Source: CADEEN01 sp963816315
Lineage (GTDB): Bacteria; Pseudomonadota; Gammaproteobacteria; Burkholderiales; Burkholderiaceae_C
NCBI GenBank assembly: GCA_963816315.1
Contig: CAWFJZ010000032.1
Coordinates: 248,001-312,000, forward strand
Length of the DNA stretch: 64,000 nt
Direction of reading: 5' to 3'
Shown: positions 55,815 to 64,000 of the stretch, piece after piece
Layout: each line of letters begins with the position of its first letter
Numbering within the stretch: the stretch's first letter is position 1
Position numbers and translations under genes: made by a program
Notes under the pieces: generated by a model
The model's database searches: none
What the model saw: the letters and a program-made list of their open reading frames with translations, nothing else
Told to the model about the DNA's origin: nothing

Positions 55815-56791
55815 GAGCGCGAGCCTTGGTTCTGGTCGGCGATGTACTGGCGGATGATGTCTTCGAACGAGGCGTCGCCTTTCAGGCCGAGCGCATTCGC
55901 GCGCGCCGAACTCGCGCCTTGGGGCCAGTTGGCGACGATGCCGGCGATGCGCTCGTCGCGCTGGAATTTGACGAGCGCTCGCACTTTCGGGCCCGCCACC
56001 GCTTCGAGCGCGTCGAGCATCTGCTGCACGGTGACGTTCAACGCCGGCAGGTTCAGCGCCAGACGGCCTTGCAGTTCGTCGCGCGAGGCTTCGTAGATGC
56101 GGATCAGCGCGAGGGTCGTGCGCGCCGGCGACGAGACGGGGTGCGACACGCTGGCATCGACCGGGCAGATCGCTTCGACGCCGGCCAGCGGCTCGCGGAT
56201 CACGCCGGAAAAGAACGACGACGCGGCGGCGTTCGGCTTGCCCGGGCGCACCGTCACCGTCATCAAGCGTGCTGCGCGGCCGTCGATGAAACCTTTGCGC
56301 GTCATGTCGGCGATCAGGTGTTCGCACATCAGCTTCTGTGCGCCGTAAGAGGTCTGCGGCGCCGGCAGCGTGTCGTCGGCGACGATGGCCGGCAGCGCCT
56401 TGCCAGGATCGGGGCCGAAGACTGCGACCGAGCTGGAGAAGACGATGCGCGGTGTGTTGCCCGCGGCGCGCAGCGCATCGAGCAGCGCCCGCGTCGAGTC
56501 GAGGTTCGAGCGCATGCCGAGGTCGAAGTCGAGCTCGCATTCGCCGCTGACTGCCGACGCGAGGTGGAACACGCCGTCGAAGCGCTCTTTCGCGAAGCCC
56601 GCGCATTGCGCTAGAAGCGGGCCGGTGAGCGCGCGCACGCGCTTGTCGGCGGCCAGATCAGCCGGCGGCGCGAACTGATCGGCCAGCACGAGTTGTTCGA
56701 TGCGCGCACCTGCAATCGTCTCGCGCGCGAGCAGCGTGCGCGCCAGCCGCGCACCGATGAAGCCCGCGCCGCCGGTGATCAGCAACTTCAT
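55811..56791 (-). CDS. denD: D-erythronate dehydrogenase-like epimerase-family enzyme
   Basis: 326 aa. LLITGGAGFIGARLARTLLA is the extended-SDR Rossmann motif, FHLASAVSGECELDFDLGMR and SYGAQKLMCEHLIADMTRKG (YxxxK) and VTVRPGKPNAAASSFFSGVI match DenD proteins, which oxidise D-erythronate to 2-oxo-tetronate. It overlaps the OtnI-like gene by ATGA, the same pairing known for D-erythronate degradation. Confidence 0.82.
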   Translation of the reverse strand: MKLLITGGAGFIGARLARTLLARETIAGARIEQLVLADQFAPPADLAADKRVRALTGPLLAQCAGFAKERFDGVFHLASAVSGECELDFDLGMRSNLDSTRALLDALRAAGNTPRIVFSSSVAVFGPDPGKALPAIVADDTLPAPQTSYGAQKLMCEHLIADMTRKGFIDGRAARLMTVTVRPGKPNAAASSFFSGVIREPLAGVEAICPVDASVSHPVSSPARTTLALIRIYEASRDELQGRLALNLPALNVTVQQMLDALEAVAGPKVRALVKFQRDERIAGIVANWPQGASSARANALGLKGDASFEDIIRQYIADQNQGSRS

Positions 56792-57564
56792 GCCATGCCT
56801 TTCATCCAACCGAGCCCCGCCGACGTTGCGCCCTTCGGCCGGTACTCGCAGCCGATCCAGCCTTCATAACCCAGCCGGTCGATCAGCGCGAACAGGTACG
56901 GGTGGTTGATCTCGCCGATGTCCGGCTCCTGCCGCTCCGGCACGCCGGCGATCTGCAAGTGGCCGACGCGGCCCGTCGGCAGGTACAGCTCGATCTTCTT
57001 GGCCAGGTCGCCTTCGACGATCTGGCAGTGGTACAGGTCCATCTGCACTTTCAAGTTCGGCGCACCGATTTCGACGACGATTTCGTGTGCATCGTCCTGG
57101 CGGTTGAGGAAGAAGCGCGGGATGTCGCGGGTGTTGATCGGCTCCATCAGGAAGTCGATGTCCTTGGCCTGCGCTGCCGCCCAGGCCAGGTTGGCGAGGT
57201 AGGTCTTGCGCAGCAGCGCACGGTCGGCGCCGTCGGGTGCCAAGCCGGCCATCAGGTGGATGCGCGGGCAGCCGAGCGCGCGCGCGTACTCGATCGCGCG
57301 TCCAACGCCCTCGCGGAACTCGCCTTCGCGGCCGGGCAGGCAGGCCGTGCCGCGCTCGCCCGCGGCCCAGTCGCCGGGCGGGGCATTGAACAGCACCTGC
57401 TGCAGGCCATGCGCCTTCAACTGCGCGGCGATGTCGGCAGCGGGGTGCTCGTAGGGGAACAGGTACTCGACCGCCTTGAAGCCATCGCGCGCTGCGGCGG
57501 CAAAGCGGTCGAGGAAGGCATGCTCGGTGTAGAGCATCGACAGGTTGGCGGCGAACTTCGGCAT
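56788..57564 (-). CDS. otnI: 2-oxo-tetronate isomerase-like (hydroxypyruvate isomerase family)
   Basis: 258 aa, TIM barrel. FAANLSMLYTEHAFLDRFAA opens the barrel; LMEPINTRDIPRFFLN holds the metal-binding glutamate, QMDLYHCQIVEGDLA the aspartate and histidine, and WIGCEYRPKG the last glutamate. Beside a DenD-like gene, OtnI is the best assignment over hydroxypyruvate isomerase (Hyi). Confidence 0.82.
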   Translation of the reverse strand: MPKFAANLSMLYTEHAFLDRFAAAARDGFKAVEYLFPYEHPAADIAAQLKAHGLQQVLFNAPPGDWAAGERGTACLPGREGEFREGVGRAIEYARALGCPRIHLMAGLAPDGADRALLRKTYLANLAWAAAQAKDIDFLMEPINTRDIPRFFLNRQDDAHEIVVEIGAPNLKVQMDLYHCQIVEGDLAKKIELYLPTGRVGHLQIAGVPERQEPDIGEINHPYLFALIDRLGYEGWIGCEYRPKGATSAGLGWMKGMA

Positions 57565-58370
57565 CAGCGTTTCCTCGTTGGTGAACTTCGAACCACGCGT
57601 CTGACACGTGAATCCTGAGTCGCGCGCTTGACGCGCGAGGGCTTGATGACGCCGCTGACGATCAGCCGCCGCTCGCCGTTCAGGTGATGCTCGATCGCTG
57701 CGACGCGCGCGGCTTTCGGGTCGCCCGACAGCACCGCGGCGACGATGGCGCGGTGCTCGCGCCGCACCTGGGCCATGAAGTCAGCGCGCTTCGATTCATA
57801 ACCCTTGGTGACGGTCATCGCGTCGCGCAGATAGGCTTCGAGGATGGCGAGCAGGCGCACGAACTGCGGGTTGCCGGTGGCCTCGCCGATGCAGCGGTGA
57901 AACGCCAGGTCTTCTTCGACACCCAACTCGCCGCGCTGGGTGGCGGCGTCGATGGTCAGCAGCGCGCGCTTCAACGCCGCCTGCTGCGCGCGCGTCGCGC
58001 GCTGCGCGGCCAGCGCCGCCATCTCGCCTTCGATGACGCGGCGCAGCTCGACCATCTGCACCACGGCGTCCATCGATTCCAGCAGCATCGGGTCGAAGGC
58101 CAGCGCGCGGTGCGCCGGCGGGTCGGTGACATAGACGCCCGACCCCTGGCGTGAGCGCACCAGGCCTTGCGACTTCAACTGGTGCACCGCCTCGCGGACG
58201 ACGGTGCGCGAGACGCCGTGCGCGGTGGCGAGCTGCTGCTCGGTGGGCAGACGCGCGCCGGTGATGATCTGTCCACCGTCGATCTGGGCTTCGATCAGCG
58301 CCGCCAGCCGGTCCGACAGGCGCGCCGTCTGCAGTTTCTGAGGGCCTGGGGTAAATACCGCAATTGACAT
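57564..58370 (-). CDS. FadR-subfamily GntR regulator of the sugar-acid locus
   Basis: 268 aa from ATG 58370. The winged helix (LPTEQQLATAHGVSRTVVRE followed by AVHQLKSQGLVRSRQGSGVY) is near residues 40-85; the C-terminal FCD domain (VELRRVIEGEMAALAA, FHRCIGEATGNPQF, EHRAIVAAVLSGD) carries the metal-binding Asp/His positions. The C-terminal tail is basic. It diverges from the ABC importer operon and is probably its repressor, released by a sugar acid. Confidence 0.87.
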   Translation of the reverse strand: MSIAVFTPGPQKLQTARLSDRLAALIEAQIDGGQIITGARLPTEQQLATAHGVSRTVVREAVHQLKSQGLVRSRQGSGVYVTDPPAHRALAFDPMLLESMDAVVQMVELRRVIEGEMAALAAQRATRAQQAALKRALLTIDAATQRGELGVEEDLAFHRCIGEATGNPQFVRLLAILEAYLRDAMTVTKGYESKRADFMAQVRREHRAIVAAVLSGDPKAARVAAIEHHLNGERRLIVSGVIKPSRVKRATQDSRVRRVVRSSPTRKR

Positions 58371-58372
58371 GG

Positions 58373-58386
58373 TGATCAGGTCATCA
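58373..58386. promoter_or_regulatory. Candidate operator for the FadR-type regulator
   Basis: TGATCAGGTCATCA has the symmetrical pattern TGATnAnnTnATCA and lies in the 60-base gap between regulator and importer. FadR-type proteins bind short palindromes at such positions. Confidence 0.5.
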
Positions 58387-58430
58387 TACAACTTGCGTCC
58401 GCGAAACGGCAACCCGAGAGAACCCCTTCG

Positions 58431-59492
<1,062 letters not shown>

Positions 59493-59534
59493 TCCACCGC
59501 CGCGATTCATTTTTCACCGAGGAGACCAACCCAA

Positions 59535-60860
59535 ATGAGCTTCACCCGCCGCAATGTTCTGAAGACCGGCGCCACACTGGCCGGCGCCGGCGCTGCCAAC
59601 CTCGCGCTGTGGGCGCAGGCCTGGGCGCAAGCGTCGCCGTTCAAGCCCGAAGCGGGCGCGTCGCTGCAACTGCTGCGCTGGAAGCGCTTCGTGCAGGCCG
59701 AAGAAGACGCGTTCATGGCGGTGGTGGCCAACTTCACCAAGGCCACCGGCGTCGAGGTCAAGGTCGTCAACGAGTCGCTCGCCGACGTGCAGCCCAAGGC
59801 CAGCGTCGCCGCCAACACCAACCAGGGCCCGGACCTGTTCTGGGGCCTGTACTCGCTGCCGCACCTGTTCCCGACCAAGGTGATCGACGTCACCGACGTC
59901 GCCAACTACCTCGGCAAGAAGTACGGCGGCTGGGTGCCGACGGCCGAGGTGTATGGCAAGAGCGGCGGCAAGTGGATCGCGATCCCCATCGCCTACAACG
60001 GCAACGTCATCAACTACCGCATCAGCGCGATCGAGAAGGCGGGCTTCAAGGAAGTGCCGAAGGACACCGCCGGTTTCCTCGAACTGATGAAGGCGCTCAA
60101 GGCCAAAGGCACGCCGGGCGGCATGGCCCTGGGCCGTGCCGCGGTCGGTGACGGCAACGCGTGGGTGCATTGGGCGATGTGGTCGCAGGGCGCCAACCTG
60201 GTGGACAAGGACGACAAGGTCATCATCGATTCGCCGGCGACGGTGAAGGCGCTGGAGTACGTGAAGGCGCTGTCGGAAACCTTCGTGCCCGGCACCGCGT
60301 CGTGGGACGACTCTTTCAATAACAAGGCGTTTGCCGAAAGCCAGGTCTTCCTCACCAACAACGGCGTGTCGATCTACGCCGCCGCCAAGGCCGCTGCCGC
60401 CAAGGGCGACGCCAAGGCCAAGGAGGTGATGGACGACATGAGCCACTCGCTGTGGCCGGTCGGCCCGGCGGGCAAGCCCACCGAGTTCCACATCTGCTAC
60501 CCGCTGATGGCGATGCAGTACACCAAGTTCCCGAACGCCTGCAAGGCCTTCATGGCCTTCATGCTCGAAGCCGAGAACTACAACAAGTGGCTGCAGGACG
60601 CCGTGGGCTACCTGACGCACCCGCTCAACGCCTACGACAGCAACCCGGTGTGGAGCACCGACCCGAAGCTGTCGATGTTGAAGGACGCGAGCCGCCGCAC
60701 CCTGACCGCCGGCGGCCTGGGCTCCGTGGGCGAGAAGGCCGCGGGCGCACTGGCCGACAGCGTGATGCTCGACCTGGTGGCGTCGGTGTGCACCGGGCAG
60801 GCGTCGATCAAAGACGCGATCGCAGTGGCCGAGCGGCAGGCGAAGCGGATTTATCGATGA
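59535..60860 (+). CDS. Periplasmic solute-binding protein of ABC importer
   Basis: 441 aa. The Tat signal is FTRRNVLKTGATLAGAGAAN, with a cleavage region at WAQAWAQA. LLRWKRFVQAEEDAFMAVVA and the hinge GPDLFWGLYSLPHLFPTKVI resemble family 1 extracellular sugar-binding proteins. A Tat signal is unusual for this family and suggests folding before export. RBS GAGGAG precedes the start. Confidence 0.87.
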   Translation: MSFTRRNVLKTGATLAGAGAANLALWAQAWAQASPFKPEAGASLQLLRWKRFVQAEEDAFMAVVANFTKATGVEVKVVNESLADVQPKASVAANTNQGPDLFWGLYSLPHLFPTKVIDVTDVANYLGKKYGGWVPTAEVYGKSGGKWIAIPIAYNGNVINYRISAIEKAGFKEVPKDTAGFLELMKALKAKGTPGGMALGRAAVGDGNAWVHWAMWSQGANLVDKDDKVIIDSPATVKALEYVKALSETFVPGTASWDDSFNNKAFAESQVFLTNNGVSIYAAAKAAAAKGDAKAKEVMDDMSHSLWPVGPAGKPTEFHICYPLMAMQYTKFPNACKAFMAFMLEAENYNKWLQDAVGYLTHPLNAYDSNPVWSTDPKLSMLKDASRRTLTAGGLGSVGEKAAGALADSVMLDLVASVCTGQASIKDAIAVAERQAKRIYR

Positions 60861-60869
60861 CCCTCGCAC

Positions 60870-60945
60870 CCGTTCGGGCTGAGCTTGTCCTTCGACAGGC
60901 TCAGGACGATCGGGTTCTCCTCCGTTCGGGCTGAGCTTGTCGAAG
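60870..60945. repeat. REP-type units between binding protein and permease genes
   Basis: Two units: CCGTTCGGGCTGAGCTTG with its partner (60870-60914) and a second CCGTTCGGGCTGAGCTTG at 60922-60939 continuing TCGAAG. Same family as the copies inside imuB and dnaE2. In an operon, such hairpins often stabilise upstream mRNA, which would favour the abundant binding protein. Confidence 0.85.
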
Positions 60946-60962
60946 CCACCTTTCAAAGAGCG

Positions 60963-61865
60963 ATGAACTCTCTCTGGAACAACAAGAACTTCCTCGGGCT
61001 GCTGTTCATGCTGCCGGCGGCGGCGTTCCTGCTGCTGTTCCTCGTCTATCCGATGGGCCTGGGCATCTGGCAGTCGTTCACCGACGCCAAGATCGGCAGC
61101 CCGGGCAAGTTCGTCGGGCTCGAGAACTACGAGTGGATCTTCGGCGACACGAAGTTCCGCACGGCGATGTTCTTCACCATCTTCTACACGGTGGTCGCCA
61201 GCGCCATCAAGTTCGCGGTCGGCCTGTACCTGGCGATCTTGTTGAACGAAAAGCTGCCGTTCAAGGCCATCATCCGCGCCATCGTGCTGATCCCGTTCAT
61301 CGTGCCGACGGTGCTGTCGGCGATCGCCTTCTGGTGGATCTTCGACCCGCAGTTCTCGGTCATCTCGTGGTCGCTCAAGCACCTCGGCCTGATCGACCAC
61401 AACATCAACTTCCTCGGCGACGTCTGGAACTCGCGCTTCTCGGTGATCTTCGCCAACGTCTGGCGCGGCACGCCGTTCATCGCCATCTCGCTGCTGGCCG
61501 GCTTGCAGACCGTGCCGCCGTCGCTGTATGAAGCGGCGGTGCTCGACGGCGCGACGCGCTGGCAGATGTTCGTCAACATCACCTACCCGCTGCTGACGCC
61601 GATCATCGCCGTGGTGATGACGTTCTCGGTGTTGTTCACCTTCACCGACTTCCAGTTGATCAAGGTGCTTACCAATGGCGGGCCGGCGGGCGCCACCGAG
61701 TTGATGGCGACCATGTCCTACAACACCGCGATCCTCGGCGGGCGCATCGGCGAGGGCGCGGCCATCTCGACGGCGATGGTGCCGTTCCTGCTGGCCGCGA
61801 TCATGGTGAGCTGGTTCGGGCTGCAGCGGCGCAAATGGCAAGCGGGAAGTGAACAAAATGAGTGA
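60963..61865 (+). CDS. ABC sugar-type permease, first subunit
   Basis: 300 aa with six helices. The EAA loop is YEAAVLDGATRWQMFVNITY. KNFLGLLFMLPAAAFLLLFL opens the protein, as in MalF/UgpA-type subunits. It overlaps the second permease gene by 8 bases (ATG at 61858). Confidence 0.9.
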   Translation: MNSLWNNKNFLGLLFMLPAAAFLLLFLVYPMGLGIWQSFTDAKIGSPGKFVGLENYEWIFGDTKFRTAMFFTIFYTVVASAIKFAVGLYLAILLNEKLPFKAIIRAIVLIPFIVPTVLSAIAFWWIFDPQFSVISWSLKHLGLIDHNINFLGDVWNSRFSVIFANVWRGTPFIAISLLAGLQTVPPSLYEAAVLDGATRWQMFVNITYPLLTPIIAVVMTFSVLFTFTDFQLIKVLTNGGPAGATELMATMSYNTAILGGRIGEGAAISTAMVPFLLAAIMVSWFGLQRRKWQAGSEQNE

Positions 61866-62760
61866 AGCCCGCGTCGCCGCGGCGACCCCAACGGAAGCCG
61901 ACCACAGCGAGGGCATGAGCTTCCTGTCCACGCTGCCGCAGCGTGTGGTCCGCACCTACATCCCGCTGGCGCTGATCGTCGTCGTGCTGCTGTTCCCGTT
62001 CTACTGGATGACGATGACGGCCATCAAGCCGAAGGAACATCTGCTCGATCTCGACGCGCACAACCCGTTCTACACGCTGAACCCGACCTTCGAACACATC
62101 CACGACCTGCTGTTCAAGACCGACTATCCGCAGTGGCTGTGGAACACGATGTTCATCGCCGTGGCCTCGACCGTCCTGTCGCTGATCGCCAGCGTCTTCG
62201 CGGCCTACGCCATCACCCGCATCCGCTTCAAGCACTCGCAGTGGGTCGGCGGCGCGATCTTCCTGGCTTACCTGGTGCCGCCGTCGATCCTGTTCATTCC
62301 GCTCTCGACGGTGGTCTATCAGTACGGCCTGTTCAACACGCCGTTCGCGCTGATCCTCACCTACCCGACGATCCTGATCCCGTTCTCGACCTGGCTCTTG
62401 ATGGGCTACTTCAAGACCATCCCTTACGAGCTGGAAGAGTGCGCGCTGATGGACGGGGCCAACCGCTGGCAGATCCTCGTCAAGATCGTGCTGCCGCTGG
62501 CGGTGCCGGGGCTGATCTCGGCGTCGATCTTCTGTTTGACGCTGTGCTGGAACGAGTTCATCTACGCGCTGACGTTCATCAACAGCACCGAGAAGAAGAC
62601 GGTGCCTGTTGCCATCTTGTCGGCGTTCACCGACGGCGACCAGTACAAGTGGGGCTCGCTGATGGCCGGTGCGCTGGTCGGTTCACTGCCGCTGGTGATC
62701 CTGTATGCGTTTTTCGTCGAGCACTACGTGAGTGCGATGACGGGGGCGGTCAAGGAATAG
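61858..62760 (+). CDS. ABC sugar-type permease, second subunit
   Basis: 300 aa from ATG 61858, preferred over GTG 61849 because it lies in the overlap ATGAGTGA. Helices include IPLALIVVVLLFPFYWMTMT; the EAA loop is ELEECALMDGANRWQILVKI. It is the MalG/UgpE-type partner of the previous gene. Confidence 0.9.
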   Translation: MSEARVAAATPTEADHSEGMSFLSTLPQRVVRTYIPLALIVVVLLFPFYWMTMTAIKPKEHLLDLDAHNPFYTLNPTFEHIHDLLFKTDYPQWLWNTMFIAVASTVLSLIASVFAAYAITRIRFKHSQWVGGAIFLAYLVPPSILFIPLSTVVYQYGLFNTPFALILTYPTILIPFSTWLLMGYFKTIPYELEECALMDGANRWQILVKIVLPLAVPGLISASIFCLTLCWNEFIYALTFINSTEKKTVPVAILSAFTDGDQYKWGSLMAGALVGSLPLVILYAFFVEHYVSAMTGAVKE

Positions 62761-62762
62761 CG

Positions 62763-63647
62763 ATGAAAGTAGGGTTTGTCGGCCTCGGCGCGATGGGCGT
62801 GCCGATGGCGCTCAATCTGGTCAAGGCGGGCCACACGGTGCGCGGCTTCGACGTGCGTGCCGGCGCCACCGACACGCTGGTGGCGGCGGGCGGCAGCGCC
62901 GCTGCGAGCGCGGCCGAGGCGGCGCGCGACGCCGAGTTGCTCTGGCTGATGGTCGTCTCCGGCGAGCAGGCCGACGCCGTGCTGTTCGACGGCGGCGCCG
63001 CGGCCGCGATGCCCAAGGGCGCAATCGTCGGCCTCGGCTGCACGCAGGCTCCTGCGCATGCCGCGCGCACGGCCGTGCGTCTGGCCGCGATGGGCCTGTG
63101 CACGCTCGACGCACCCGTGAGCGGCGGCACCAAGGGCGCGAATGCCGCGGCGCTGACGATCATGTGCTCCGGCGATGAAGCCGTGATGCAGCGCGCACGC
63201 CCGGTGCTCGATGCGATGGGCTCGCGCGTTTTCGATTGCGGCCGCGAACCCGGCATGGGCTCGACGGCGAAGATGATCAACCAGCTGCTGTGCGGCGTGC
63301 ACATCGCCGCTGCCGCCGAGGCGATGCACATCGCCGAGCGCGCGGGCGTGTCCACGGCGACGATGCACGAGATCATCAGCGTCAGCGCCGGCAACTCGTG
63401 GATGTGGGGCGACCGCGGGCCGCGCATGATGCAGAGCGATCCCGCGGTGACGAGCGCGGTCGATATCTTTGTCAAGGACCTCGGCATCGTGCTCGGCGAA
63501 GGCCGGGCATTGAAGGCGGGCCTGCCGTTGTCGGCGGCGGCGATGCAGATGTTCTTGGCGGCGAGTGGGCTCGGCCACGGCACGGCGGATGACAGCCAGG
63601 TGATTCGCGCCTATCGCGCGTTGAACGGTGCCGGGAAGAAGACATGA
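62763..63647 (+). CDS. ltnD: L-threonate dehydrogenase-like (beta-hydroxyacid dehydrogenase)
   Basis: 294 aa. KVGFVGLGAMGVPMALNLVK is the Rossmann motif, DAPVSGGTKGANAAALTIM the substrate loop and GSTAKMINQLLCGVHIAAAA the catalytic lysine region. The NQLLCGVH form is typical of LtnD, which oxidises L-threonate to 2-oxo-tetronate. It starts 2 bases after the permease stop and its end overlaps the next gene by ATGA. Confidence 0.85.
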   Translation: MKVGFVGLGAMGVPMALNLVKAGHTVRGFDVRAGATDTLVAAGGSAAASAAEAARDAELLWLMVVSGEQADAVLFDGGAAAAMPKGAIVGLGCTQAPAHAARTAVRLAAMGLCTLDAPVSGGTKGANAAALTIMCSGDEAVMQRARPVLDAMGSRVFDCGREPGMGSTAKMINQLLCGVHIAAAAEAMHIAERAGVSTATMHEIISVSAGNSWMWGDRGPRMMQSDPAVTSAVDIFVKDLGIVLGEGRALKAGLPLSAAAMQMFLAASGLGHGTADDSQVIRAYRALNGAGKKT

Positions 63648-64000
63648 CCAAGGCAACCATCGGCTTCATCGGCGTCGGCCTGATGGGCCACGGCATGGCG
63701 AAGAACCTCGTCAGCAAGGGCTATCCGCTGATCGTGCTCGGCCACCGCAACCGCGAGCCGGTGGAGCACCTGAAATCGCTCGGCGCGAAGGAAGCCAAGA
63801 CACCGCGCGAGCTCGCATCGCAGTGCGACATCGTGCACCTGTGCGTCACCGGCTCGCCGCAGGTCGAGGCGAATCTGCGCGGGCCCGATGGCGTCATCGC
63901 GAGCGGCAAGAAGGGCCTGATCGTCATCGACTGCTCGACCTCGAACCCGGTCTCCACGCTCGCCCTCGGCGAAGAACTCCAAGCCGCCGGCATGACCCTG
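63644..64000 (+). CDS. Second beta-hydroxyacid dehydrogenase (cut by window end)
   Basis: 119 codons visible. KATIGFIGVGLMGHGMAKNL is the NAD(P)-binding motif and GLIVIDCSTSNPVSTLALGE the HIBADH-family strand. It differs from the preceding LtnD-like gene, so it may act on a different acid of the same route. The C-terminus with the catalytic lysine lies beyond the window. Confidence 0.85.
   Translation, partial: MTKATIGFIGVGLMGHGMAKNLVSKGYPLIVLGHRNREPVEHLKSLGAKEAKTPRELASQCDIVHLCVTGSPQVEANLRGPDGVIASGKKGLIVIDCSTSNPVSTLALGEELQAAGMTL

Noticed and set aside
59514..61955. Minus-strand open frame of 813 codons opposite the ABC genes
   Set aside because: Antisense to binding protein and permease genes that have full motifs; composition is typical of a shadow frame.

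Overview
This is a chromosomal window of high GC content with strongly GC-biased third codon positions. Gene content points to a betaproteobacterium of the order Burkholderiales, near the Rubrivivax/Leptothrix/Comamonadaceae group. The evidence is an aryl-polyene cluster with a chorismatase, an imuA-imuB-dnaE2 operon, a LysE-parA neighbourhood, a decayed Bug receptor and a two-hairpin intergenic repeat. No rRNA, tRNA or CRISPR array was seen.

1-20.8 kb is an aryl-polyene (xanthomonadin/APE type) pigment cluster. The plus strand carries the end of a chorismatase (aryl starter supply), a MipA/OmpV protein, an acyltransferase and a glycosyltransferase. The minus strand, read from an acyl carrier protein near 20.8 kb down to 2.8 kb, carries a membrane protein, an acyl-ligase/dehydratase fusion, an HtrB-like acyltransferase, a LolA-like protein, an MMPL exporter, a polysaccharide deacetylase, a methyltransferase, two ketosynthase/chain-length-factor pairs, a dehydratase, a ketoreductase, lipoproteins, a hydrolase and a flavin halogenase-like enzyme. 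Most neighbours overlap by the 4-nt ATGA/GTGA/TTGA type, so they are probably translationally coupled. A low-GC3 segment (9.6-10.2 kb) is inserted between dehydratase and ketoreductase.

21.0-27.2 kb holds a GFA-family gene and the SOS mutasome operon imuA-imuB-dnaE2 behind a clear LexA box. imuB and dnaE2 carry REP-type palindromes inside their coding sequence. 27.2-34.8 kb looks like an accessory insertion. It contains a deleted IS91-type transposase, gene fossils, a patatin-like protein whose serine nucleophile is replaced by cysteine, a SAM/cyclase/AAA/TPR regulator and a BON protein. A copy of the last ~35 bp of dnaE2 reappears at its right edge.

34.8-54.5 kb is mostly housekeeping: a small-protein/nucleotidyltransferase pair, an RlmN/Cfr-type radical SAM enzyme, Mla permease and MCE proteins without an ATPase gene, a flavin monooxygenase with a VOC protein, ProQ, LysE, parA, then about 9 kb of unrelated genes (GNAT, GGDEF, cytochrome c, flavoprotein, L-2-hydroxyglutarate oxidase-like, argC, hydrolase, membrane protein) before parB and an RlpA-like protein. 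55-64 kb is a four-carbon sugar-acid (tetronate/threonate) uptake and catabolism locus: SDR, DenD-like, OtnI-like, a FadR-type regulator, a divergent ABC importer, LtnD-like and a second dehydrogenase cut by the window end.

A general caution: about 15 genes, including parB, are broken by single-base frame changes while both halves keep family similarity. This is most simply explained by residual assembly indels. I give such genes as one feature and mark where the frame changes. All identifications come from reading translated sequence and motifs, not from database searches.
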